The notes beneath the pieces were generated by a model. The model worked only from the letters and a program-made list of their open reading frames with translations. It searched no databases and had not been told where the DNA came from. Made by a program: the position numbers and the translations under genes. 25,048 bases of DNA from an uncultured Verrucomicrobiota bacterium. Its GTDB lineage: Bacteria; Verrucomicrobiota; Kiritimatiellia; RFP12; UBA1067. The DNA lies in NCBI GenBank assembly GCA_945947925.1, contig CAMEZU010000002.1, positions 1-25,048 on the forward strand, given 5' to 3'. Below, in pieces: positions 7,066-13,387 of this stretch; position 1 is the first letter of the stretch, and each line of letters opens with the position of its first letter.

Positions 7066-7905
7066 ATGAATCTGACGAGTCCGAGCCAGGTGAAGGCCTG
7101 GTGCATTGAAAACGACTTCCACCCGAACAAGGTGCTGGGACAGAACTTCCTCATCGACCGCAACGCCCTGGAGGCGATCGTCGACGCGGGGCTTGCGGGG
7201 GTCGGCGACCCCACGGCGGCGAAGGTGCTGGAAATCGGTCCCGGCCTCGGCGTCCTCACCGAGGAGATGCTTCGCCGCGGCTGTGCGGTGACGGCGGTCG
7301 AGAAGGATCCCGTCCTCGCCGCGCGCCTGGCGGAATCGCTCGGGAATCCGGAGAGCCTGACGGTCATCGCGGGCGACGCCCTCGACGTGATTGCGGGCCG
7401 CCTGCCCGAGGACCATCCCGCCGCGCCCGATCCGCAGCCGTTCGACTGCATGATCTCGAACCTGCCCTATCAGGCGGGGACGCGCATTCTCCTCGAGCTC
7501 GTCCAGCAGCGCGAGCTTCCCGCGATGACGGTGCTCGTCCAGACCGAGGTCGCCGAGCGCCTGGCGGCGAAGGAAGGGTCGAAGACGCGCGGCCTCGCGG
7601 GCGTCTGGGCCCAGCTCGACTACGACGTGAAGATCGTGCGCAAGGTGGCGGCGAGCTGCTTCTGGCCGCGTCCCGAGATCGGCTCGTCCGTCGTCCGTCT
7701 CACTCGCCACGAGCGGAATGTCGCGTTTTCCGAGAAGGAACGCGAACTTTTCCATCGTTTGACCAAGCAGGCCTTCGAACACCGGCGCAAACAACTTGGC
7801 AGCATTTTCAAGGATATGATACAATCTACGGCACGAGCTGAAGAGCTTTCCAACGAAGACTGGATTACCTTAGTGAAAGGATTGTTGAAAGATGCAGACA
7901 CCTGA
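7066..7905 (+). CDS. rsmA: 16S rRNA (adenine1518-N6/adenine1519-N6)-dimethyltransferase
   Basis: This 279-residue SAM-dependent enzyme dimethylates two adjacent adenines in the 3' hairpin of 16S rRNA late in small-subunit assembly. The N-terminal KVLGQNFLID signature is present. SAM motif I is LEIGPGLG (residues 55-62), the acidic motif II end is VEKDPVL, and motif IV is NLPY (132-135), which contacts the target adenine. The C-terminal part holds the SSVVRL strand and a helical domain. Length and motif order are normal. AGGGG at 7057-7061 precedes the ATG. The 3' end overlaps the hexokinase start by 14 bases and also contains that gene's promoter. Confidence 0.95.
   Translation: MNLTSPSQVKAWCIENDFHPNKVLGQNFLIDRNALEAIVDAGLAGVGDPTAAKVLEIGPGLGVLTEEMLRRGCAVTAVEKDPVLAARLAESLGNPESLTVIAGDALDVIAGRLPEDHPAAPDPQPFDCMISNLPYQAGTRILLELVQQRELPAMTVLVQTEVAERLAAKEGSKTRGLAGVWAQLDYDVKIVRKVAASCFWPRPEIGSSVVRLTRHERNVAFSEKERELFHRLTKQAFEHRRKQLGSIFKDMIQSTARAEELSNEDWITLVKGLLKDADT
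7796..7825 (+). promoter_or_regulatory. Internal promoter of the hexokinase gene within rsmA
   Basis: TTGGCA at 7796-7801 (5/6 to the -35 consensus), an 18-base spacer and TGA TACAAT (7817-7825, extended -10) lie inside the rsmA coding region. The predicted start near 7832 gives a leader of about 60 bases to the hexokinase ATG at 7892. It lies in an AT-richer patch that is unusual for this gene. Confidence 0.55.
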
Positions 7906-9178
7906 AGCGTTTCTGAGTGAAAACGGTTTCGTCACCGCGGCCGAAATCAATCGGGTCGCCTTGATCGGCGCCTTTATCTCCGAGATGGAAAAAGGCCTGG
8001 CCGGCGAGCCGAGCTCCTTGGCGATGATTCCCACCTACGTGGGTGTGCACGGCAAGGTCCCGGTCGGAGCCAAGGCGGCAGTGCTCGATGCCGGCGGCAC
8101 CAATTTCCGCTCCGCCGTCGTTTCGATTCCGCCCAAGATCGAGAACAAGCTCAACCAGCCCATGCCTGGTACCAAGGGTGCAGTCGACGCCGACACGTTC
8201 TATGCGGCCTTCGCCAAGGAGATCGGGCGCGTGAGCGCCTACGCGACGGTTCCTAAAATCGGCTTTTGCTTCTCCTATCCCGCCGACGCCACGCCCGATC
8301 TCGACGCGAAGCTGAACTGCTGGACGAAAGGTATCCAGGCGCCGGAAATCGTCGGCCAGTATGTTGGCAGCGAATTGATGAAGCGCGTGGGCGGCGGCAA
8401 GATCGCCATCGTCAACGACACGGTGGCGACCCTGCTCGCGGCCAAGGCCACGGAGGGCGACAAGACCTATTCCTCCTATATCGGCTTCATTCTGGGCACC
8501 GGCACCAACGCGGCTTACGTCGAGAAGAACGTCAACATCCGCAAGTTGCAGAACCTGCCCGAGGACGGGATGATGATTATCAACGCCGAAAGCGGAAACT
8601 TCAACAAGATGAAGAGGTCGCGTTTCGATGAAGCGCTCGCGGCCAAACTGTCCGACGGCGGCCACAATCCGTTCGAGAAGATGATCTCCGGCGGCTACCT
8701 CGGTCCGCTCGGGCTCGAGGTTTTCAAGGCCGCCGCCAAGGCCGGCTTTTTCTCGGAAGGCGCAGCCAGGAAGGTGATGTCGCTCGCCCAGCTCGAGACG
8801 ATGGACTTCGACAACTTTCTCGCCGCTTTCCGCAAGGAGGGGCGCGACAATCCTCTCGAAGCGATCTTCGCCGATGCGACCGACGCGCAGATGGCGCGCC
8901 GCCTGGGTCTGCCGATCATCGAGCGGGCGGCGGTGCTCACGGCCGTGCATCTGGCGGCTTTCGTCATTAAGACGGGAGAGGGGGCCGATCCGGCCGAGCC
9001 GGTGGCGATCAATGCCGACGGTTCCACCTACTACAAGACCCGGGCTATCGATTTCGCCGGCACGGTCCAGCGCGAACTCGATGCGATGCTCGTAAAGGCG
9101 CGCAACATCCACTACGCGATCACGCCGCAGGTCGACGACGCCCCGATGGTGGGCGCCGGCATCGCGGCGATGCTGTAA
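7892..9178 (+). CDS. Hexokinase of the eukaryotic (Hexokinase_1/2) type
   Basis: This 428-residue protein phosphorylates glucose or related hexoses with ATP. It shows the actin-fold hexokinase motifs: phosphate-1 loop LDAGGTNFRS (65-74), sugar-binding segment FCFSYPAD (125-132), VNDTVATLL with the catalytic aspartate D176, GTGTN (202-206), and the glucose-contacting AESGNF (232-237). These belong to the eukaryote-like hexokinase family, also found in Bacteroidetes, Treponema and some PVC bacteria, and not to the shorter bacterial ROK or GlcK kinases. At 428 residues it matches a single 50-kDa unit. It begins inside rsmA, has its own promoter, and is followed 12 bases later by an unrelated chaperone gene. 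The MFS sugar porter at 19419 could supply its substrate, which is an inference. Confidence 0.9.
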   Translation: MQTPEAFLSENGFVTAAEINRVALIGAFISEMEKGLAGEPSSLAMIPTYVGVHGKVPVGAKAAVLDAGGTNFRSAVVSIPPKIENKLNQPMPGTKGAVDADTFYAAFAKEIGRVSAYATVPKIGFCFSYPADATPDLDAKLNCWTKGIQAPEIVGQYVGSELMKRVGGGKIAIVNDTVATLLAAKATEGDKTYSSYIGFILGTGTNAAYVEKNVNIRKLQNLPEDGMMIINAESGNFNKMKRSRFDEALAAKLSDGGHNPFEKMISGGYLGPLGLEVFKAAAKAGFFSEGAARKVMSLAQLETMDFDNFLAAFRKEGRDNPLEAIFADATDAQMARRLGLPIIERAAVLTAVHLAAFVIKTGEGADPAEPVAINADGSTYYKTRAIDFAGTVQRELDAMLVKARNIHYAITPQVDDAPMVGAGIAAML

Positions 9179-9190
9179 GGCGAGGGGCGA

Positions 9191-10069
9191 ATGACGAAGT
9201 TCTTCATTCTTGCATCGTTCGTCCTTCCGCTGGCTGCCAGCGCGGTGGAGGTCGACGGCATTGTGGCGACGGTGGGGTCGAAGTCAATCCTCCGCAGCGA
9301 GGTGCTGTCCGCCGCGGGCGGGGCTCGGGACAAGGCGCGCTTCGAGGCGGCCCGCGACGCGCTCATCGAGCGCGAGCTCATCCTCAAGGCCGCCGAGGCG
9401 GCCAAGGTGACCATGCAGGACTGGGTCGTCGACGACCGCATCCGCACGATTGTCGAGGAGAAATTCGGCGGCGACCGCAATCGGCTCATCGAGGCGCTGG
9501 CGCAGGAGAAGCTCACCTTCGCCGACTGGCGCCAGTCCAAGAAGGAGGAGATGATCGTCAGCGCGATGTGCTGGAACACGGTGACGAAGAACGTCACGGC
9601 GTCTCCCTCCGAGATGAGTTCCGAATACGCCGCGCATCCCGAGCGCTATCAGGCCGGAAGCCTGGTGTCCGTTTCCGTCATCCTGCTCAAGCCGGAGGAC
9701 GCGGGCAAGCGCGCCGAGGTCGAGGGGCTGGTCAAGTCCGACTCCTTCGCCGCCGCGGCGCGCAAGTATTCGGCCGACACGCACGCGAAGGACGGCGGCG
9801 CCTGGAAGGACGTTGATCCCGTGGCGGTGTTCAAGCCGGAGATCTGCACCGAGATCGCCAAGCTCAAGATCGGCGAAACCTCCCCGTGGGTGGACCTTGC
9901 CGGCTGGAGCTTCCTGCTGCGCAAGGACAAGGAGACCGTTGCCAGGGTCAAGAGCTTTGCCGAAGCCTACGACGACGTCAAGGCGAACGTGATCGCCGAG
10001 AACAGCCGCCGCCTGCATGCGGCGTGGATCGACCGGCTCAAGGCCGACACCTTCATTCGCATTTACTGA
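9191..10069 (+). CDS. SurA-like periplasmic peptidyl-prolyl isomerase/chaperone
   Basis: The 292-residue protein has a signal peptide (residues 1-18, cut after ASA) followed by VDGIVATVGSKSILRSEV, the start of the SurA N-terminal chaperone module. A long helical region (about 45-135) then leads to a parvulin-type PPIase domain (about 155-246) containing FAAAARKYSADTHAKDGGAW and SPWVDLAGWSFLLR. A C-terminal helix completes the chaperone core. SurA family members escort unfolded outer-membrane proteins. There is only one parvulin domain, whereas E. coli SurA has two. GAGGGG precedes the ATG at good spacing. It probably shares transcription with the hexokinase gene. PrsA/PpiD-like relatives are the alternative, but the N-terminal motif favours SurA. 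Confidence 0.85.
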   Translation: MTKFFILASFVLPLAASAVEVDGIVATVGSKSILRSEVLSAAGGARDKARFEAARDALIERELILKAAEAAKVTMQDWVVDDRIRTIVEEKFGGDRNRLIEALAQEKLTFADWRQSKKEEMIVSAMCWNTVTKNVTASPSEMSSEYAAHPERYQAGSLVSVSVILLKPEDAGKRAEVEGLVKSDSFAAAARKYSADTHAKDGGAWKDVDPVAVFKPEICTEIAKLKIGETSPWVDLAGWSFLLRKDKETVARVKSFAEAYDDVKANVIAENSRRLHAAWIDRLKADTFIRIY

Positions 10070-10078
10070 ATTACCCCC

Positions 10079-10107
10079 TTGTCATCCCCGTCCAAATAGG
10101 GTATAAT
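10079..10107 (+). promoter_or_regulatory. Sigma-70 promoter of rpmE-prfA
   Basis: TTGTCA (10079-10084, 5/6), a 17-base spacer and a perfect TATAAT (10102-10107). Predicted +1 is at about 10114, giving a 24-base leader with GAAAGG as ribosome-binding site. This is the most classical promoter in the window, driving ribosomal protein L31, RF1 and probably the lipid A genes behind them. Confidence 0.8.
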
Positions 10108-10137
10108 GTCCGCTCAATTTCGAAAGGTAGAAGAAAA

Positions 10138-10344
10138 ATGAAGAAAGACATCCATCCGGCCTACGGCGACGCGACGATTACCTGCGCGTGCGGCAACGTC
10201 ATCAAGACCCGTTCCACGAAGAAGGAAATGACGGTCAACACCTGCAGCGCCTGCCACCCGTACTTCACGGGCCAGAAGGCCATGGTCGACACCGAGGGTC
10301 GCGTTGATTCGTTCAAGAAGCGCTACGCGAAGTTCGCGAAGTAA
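10138..10344 (+). CDS. rpmE: 50S ribosomal protein L31 (zinc-binding C+ form)
   Basis: This 68-residue protein of the large subunit sits at the central protuberance. It begins KKDIHPAYGDATITCACGN and contains NTCSACHPYFTGQ, both hallmarks of bL31. The four cysteines C16, C18, C36 and C39 form the zinc site of the C+ paralogue. The basic tail (KKRYAKFAK) is typical. The ATG at 10138 follows a good ribosome-binding site; a longer in-frame reading from upstream would run through the promoter and is rejected. The stop lies 2 bases before the prfA start, and the L31-RF1 gene pair is conserved in many bacteria. Confidence 0.97.
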   Translation: MKKDIHPAYGDATITCACGNVIKTRSTKKEMTVNTCSACHPYFTGQKAMVDTEGRVDSFKKRYAKFAK

Positions 10345-10346
10345 GT

Positions 10347-11417
10347 TTGATCGACGCACGACAGATCGAGAATGTTCTGGGTCGTTTGGCGTCCGTGGAA
10401 GCGGACCTGAGCGACCCGAATGTTTTGTCGGACGCGAAGCGTTACCGGGCGACGCTTCGTGACCACGCTTTTCTCAAAAAGCTCGAGAGCGCCTATTCCG
10501 CCTACGAGAAGGTGGCGGGCGACATCCGCGGCAACGAGGAACTGCTCGCCGATCCCGATTTCAAGGACGAGGCGGCCGCGGAGCTCGAGGTGCTGAAGGG
10601 CGAGCTCGAGAAGGCCGAGCGCCACGTGCTCGCGGCGTTGCTGCCGCCGGATCCCTTCGAGTCGCGTCCCGCAGTGATGGAGATCCGTGCCGGGACGGGC
10701 GGCGAGGAGGCCGCGCTCTTCGCGGGCGACCTCTTCCGCATGTACTGCCGCTACTGCGAGGCGCACGGCTGGAAGGTCTCGGTGATGAACGAGAACGCGA
10801 CCTCCCTCGACGGCTACAAGGAGATCGTCTTCACCGTGCTCGGCGAGGGGGCGTACGGGCGCTTCCGCTTCGAGTCGGGCGGACACCGCGTGCAGCGCGT
10901 GCCGGTGACCGAGGCGCAGGGGCGCATCCACACCTCCGCGGCGACCGTGGTCGTCTTTCCGGAGGCGGACGAGGAAGACGAGCTCGAGATTCCCGAGAAG
11001 GACATCCGCATCGACCTCTTCTGCGCGGGCGGCGCGGGCGGTCAGCACGTCAACAAGACGGAGTCGGCCGTCCGCATGACGCATCTCCCGACCGGGCTCG
11101 TCGCCGTCTGTCAGGACGAGCGCAGCCAGCAGCGGAACCGCGAGAAGTGCTTCGCGACCCTGAAGGCGCGCATTCTCGACTTCAAGCGCCGTCAGGAAGA
11201 GGAGAAGCTCGGGGCCGACCGCCTGTCGCTCCGGGGCAGCGGCGATCGCTCGGAGCGCATCCGCACCTACAATTTCCCGCAGAACCGTATGACCGACCAC
11301 CGCATCGACCTGACGCTCTATGCGCTGGACCGGATCATCGACGGCGCGCTCGATCCGCTTCTGGACGCGCTCGCCGCGCACGATCTCGACGACCGCATCG
11401 CGAGGGCCCTGAAATGA
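10347..11417 (+). CDS. prfA: Peptide chain release factor 1
   Basis: This 356-residue factor ends translation at UAA and UAG. The GGQ tripeptide that triggers peptidyl-tRNA hydrolysis is at 231-233, and the stop-codon-recognising tripeptide is PVT at 186-188, which is the PxT form of RF1 rather than the SPF form of RF2. HVNKTESAVR and QDERSQQRNREK are further signatures. The start is a TTG at 10347, two bases after the rpmE stop; no ATG or GTG fits the conserved N-terminus, so translation is probably coupled to rpmE. The 3' end overlaps lpxI as ATGA. No prmC (the methylase that usually modifies the GGQ glutamine) is seen nearby. Confidence 0.96.
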   Translation: MIDARQIENVLGRLASVEADLSDPNVLSDAKRYRATLRDHAFLKKLESAYSAYEKVAGDIRGNEELLADPDFKDEAAAELEVLKGELEKAERHVLAALLPPDPFESRPAVMEIRAGTGGEEAALFAGDLFRMYCRYCEAHGWKVSVMNENATSLDGYKEIVFTVLGEGAYGRFRFESGGHRVQRVPVTEAQGRIHTSAATVVVFPEADEEDELEIPEKDIRIDLFCAGGAGGQHVNKTESAVRMTHLPTGLVAVCQDERSQQRNREKCFATLKARILDFKRRQEEEKLGADRLSLRGSGDRSERIRTYNFPQNRMTDHRIDLTLYALDRIIDGALDPLLDALAAHDLDDRIARALK

Positions 11418-12259
11418 ACAAGCTGATCGTCATCGCCGGCTGGGGGGCCTACCCCAGACTGCTCATCGAGGGCGCCAAGAAGGCCGGCGTCCGGCAGATG
11501 GACTGCGTCGCCATCAAGGGCTCGACGGACCGCGCGACGTGGAAGGCGGCGGACAACGTGCATTGGATCACGCTGGGCGGCATCGCCGAGGGCATCCGCT
11601 GGTGCGGCGCCAACGGCTACGAGGGGGCCTTCCTCGCCGGGCAGGTGAATCCGCTCTCCCTCTTCCGCGGCCGCTTCGATCCCGAGGTGAAGCGCTGGCT
11701 GGCGGAACTCGACGTCAAGACGGCCCACACGATCTTCGGTAAGCTCTCGGAGAAGTTCGCGGACGTCGGCGTTCCGATCCTGCCCGCGAGTTGCTTCATG
11801 GACGACCACATGCCAGGTGTCGGACCGCTCACCGTGCGCGGCTTCACCGACGCCGAGGCGCGCGATGTCGCGCATGCGGCCGAGGTGGTCAAGGACGTCG
11901 GACACCACGACGTCGGACAGACCGTGATGGTGAAATCCGGTATGGTCCTCGCCGTCGAGGCCTTCGAGGGCACGAACGCGGCGATCAAGCGCGGCGGCAA
12001 GCTCGGCGGCAAGGGGTCCGTCGTCTACAAGGCCGCGCGTGTCGGCCACGACATGCGTTTCGACATCCCGGTCGTCGGACTCAAGACCCTGAAGGTCATG
12101 CACAGGGCTGGAGCCACCGCACTCGCGTTCCAGGCGGGACGGCTCGTTCTCCTCGACCGCGAGGCCGTGGTCGCCTACGCGAACGCGCAGGGCATGGCGA
12201 TCGTCGGCATCGACAGCGGGCTTTCCCCCGCGCCGTTGCGGCCAGTGGCGGCATCCTGA
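11414..12259 (+). CDS. lpxI: UDP-2,3-diacylglucosamine pyrophosphatase LpxI
   Basis: This 281-residue enzyme hydrolyses UDP-2,3-diacylglucosamine to lipid X and UMP in lipid A synthesis. It is the LpxI type (formerly DUF1009), which replaces the unrelated LpxH in many Gram-negatives. Recognisable segments are IAGWGAYPRLL, the central FLAGQVNP, the C-terminal domain start MPGVGPLTVRGFT, VVKDVGHHDVGQTVMVKSGMVLAVEAFEGT and the end motif GATALAFQAGRLVLLDRE. The product is the direct substrate partner of LpxB, encoded 18 bases downstream. The start codon overlaps the prfA stop (ATGA), so translation is likely coupled and lipid A synthesis is tied to the L31/RF1 transcript. Confidence 0.93.
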   Translation: MNKLIVIAGWGAYPRLLIEGAKKAGVRQMDCVAIKGSTDRATWKAADNVHWITLGGIAEGIRWCGANGYEGAFLAGQVNPLSLFRGRFDPEVKRWLAELDVKTAHTIFGKLSEKFADVGVPILPASCFMDDHMPGVGPLTVRGFTDAEARDVAHAAEVVKDVGHHDVGQTVMVKSGMVLAVEAFEGTNAAIKRGGKLGGKGSVVYKAARVGHDMRFDIPVVGLKTLKVMHRAGATALAFQAGRLVLLDREAVVAYANAQGMAIVGIDSGLSPAPLRPVAAS

Positions 12260-12277
12260 CGGACGAAAGGGGGCGGC

Positions 12278-13363
12278 ATGAAGATCTTGTTGTTGGCAGG
12301 CGAAGAGTCGGGACTTCTCTACGCGCGGCAGCTTGCGGCGCGGCTCGCGGGACACGAAATCAGGGGCTATGCGGACTACGGCTTCAAGACGGCGGACCTT
12401 GCGGTCATGGGCTTTCTCGCGGTCCTGAAGCGCTTGCGCTACTTCCTCGGGGTGAAGAAGACGATGGAACGTGCGATCGACGACTGGAAGCCCGATGTCG
12501 TCTGCACGGTCGACTATCCCGGAATGAACCTCAAGCTCGCCGCCTATGCGAAGGCCCGTGGCGTGAAGACGGTCCACGTGGTCTGTCCCCAGGTCTGGGC
12601 CTGGAAGAAGGGCCGCATTCCGAAGATCGAGGCGGCGCTCGACCGGCTCTGCTGCTTCTTCCCGTTCGAGCCGGCGCTCTTCCGTCCGGGGCTTGCCGAA
12701 TTCGTCGGCCATCCGCTCGCCGAGGCCTTCGCCTCCCTGAAGCGGAAGCCGTCCGTCCCCGGCGCCCCGAAGCTCGTCGCGCTCCTGCCCGGGAGCCGTC
12801 TCGGCGAGATCGAGCGCATCCTCCCGACGATGCTCGCCGCCCTCGCGAAGCTCCCCGGCGTCCGTGCCGTCATCCCGGCCGCAGGCGAACGCGCCAAGGC
12901 TGCGATCGAAAAGGTCCTCGCCGGGTTCCCGTTCCCCGATCCCCGTTCCCCCGTCCCCACCCTCCGGCTCGGCGGTGCGCGCGAGCTGTTGCTGGAGGCC
13001 GACTGCGCAATCGTGGCGAGCGGGACGGCGACCCTGGAGGCGGCGCTGGCGCGTTGTCCGACCGTGCTCGTCTACAGGGTGGACGCCTTTCTCGCGTGGT
13101 TCGCGCGGCGCGTGATCAAGGAGATCAGCCACATCGGGCTCGCGAACATCGTCTGGGAGAAGACGGGACGGGAGGGGCCCGAGCCGATGCCGGAGCTCCT
13201 GCAGGAGGCTTTCACCGCCGAGGCGGTGGCGGAGGCGGTGCGTCCGTGGCTGACCGACCCCGCCGCCCATGCCGCGGCCGTGGCGGCGCTCGATGCGGTC
13301 GTCCGCCGCCTGGAGACGGGAGCGGCCTCCATGGACCTGATTGTCAAACGCATCACATCCTGA
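12278..13363 (+). CDS. lpxB: Lipid-A-disaccharide synthase, with shortened N-terminal loop
   Basis: This 361-residue GT-B glycosyltransferase joins UDP-2,3-diacylglucosamine and lipid X at the inner membrane. Clear family motifs are VDYPGMN (containing the conserved catalytic aspartate), CPQVWAWKKGRI, FVGHPLAEAF, LLPGSRLGEIERILP, and IVASGTATLEAALARCPTVLVYR. GT family 19 membership is certain. Two features are odd. The first motif reads GEESGL instead of the usual GExSGD, and the following segment that normally carries a GVGGPRM-like loop is about 15 residues shorter. Residues about 217-228 (Pro/Phe-rich) are encoded by a run of 7-base repeats. A purine-rich AAAGGGGG precedes the ATG. It is most likely active, since no other lpxB is visible here. 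Confidence 0.92.
   Translation: MKILLLAGEESGLLYARQLAARLAGHEIRGYADYGFKTADLAVMGFLAVLKRLRYFLGVKKTMERAIDDWKPDVVCTVDYPGMNLKLAAYAKARGVKTVHVVCPQVWAWKKGRIPKIEAALDRLCCFFPFEPALFRPGLAEFVGHPLAEAFASLKRKPSVPGAPKLVALLPGSRLGEIERILPTMLAALAKLPGVRAVIPAAGERAKAAIEKVLAGFPFPDPRSPVPTLRLGGARELLLEADCAIVASGTATLEAALARCPTVLVYRVDAFLAWFARRVIKEISHIGLANIVWEKTGREGPEPMPELLQEAFTAEAVAEAVRPWLTDPAAHAAAVAALDAVVRRLETGAASMDLIVKRITS
12925..12965. repeat. C-rich heptamer tract inside lpxB
   Basis: From 12931 the sequence divides cleanly into 7-base units: GTTCCCC, GATCCCC, GTTCCCC, CGTCCCC, ACCCTCC, preceded by a 6-base GTTCCC at 12925-12930. It is translated in frame as a Phe/Pro-rich loop between two conserved parts of LpxB. The strict 7-base phase is not a codon-usage effect, because it cycles through all three reading phases. 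Confidence 0.75.
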
Positions 13364-13369
13364 CTGTTT

Positions 13370-13378
13370 TGGTATAAT
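13370..13378 (+). promoter_or_regulatory. Extended -10 promoter, start-proximal, of the 13388 gene
   Basis: TGG TATAAT ends at 13378, preceded by a short T run (TGTTTTGG). The GTG start at 13388 follows after 9 bases, so +1 falls near 13385 with a leader of about 3 bases. There is no -35 box. Confidence 0.7.
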
Positions 13379-13387
13379 ATCAGAAAA

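Noticed and set aside
9886..10137. Longer reading of L31 from 9886
   Set aside because: It would read through the end of the SurA-like gene and the promoter; the ATG at 10138 has a ribosome-binding site and the exact L31 N-terminus.
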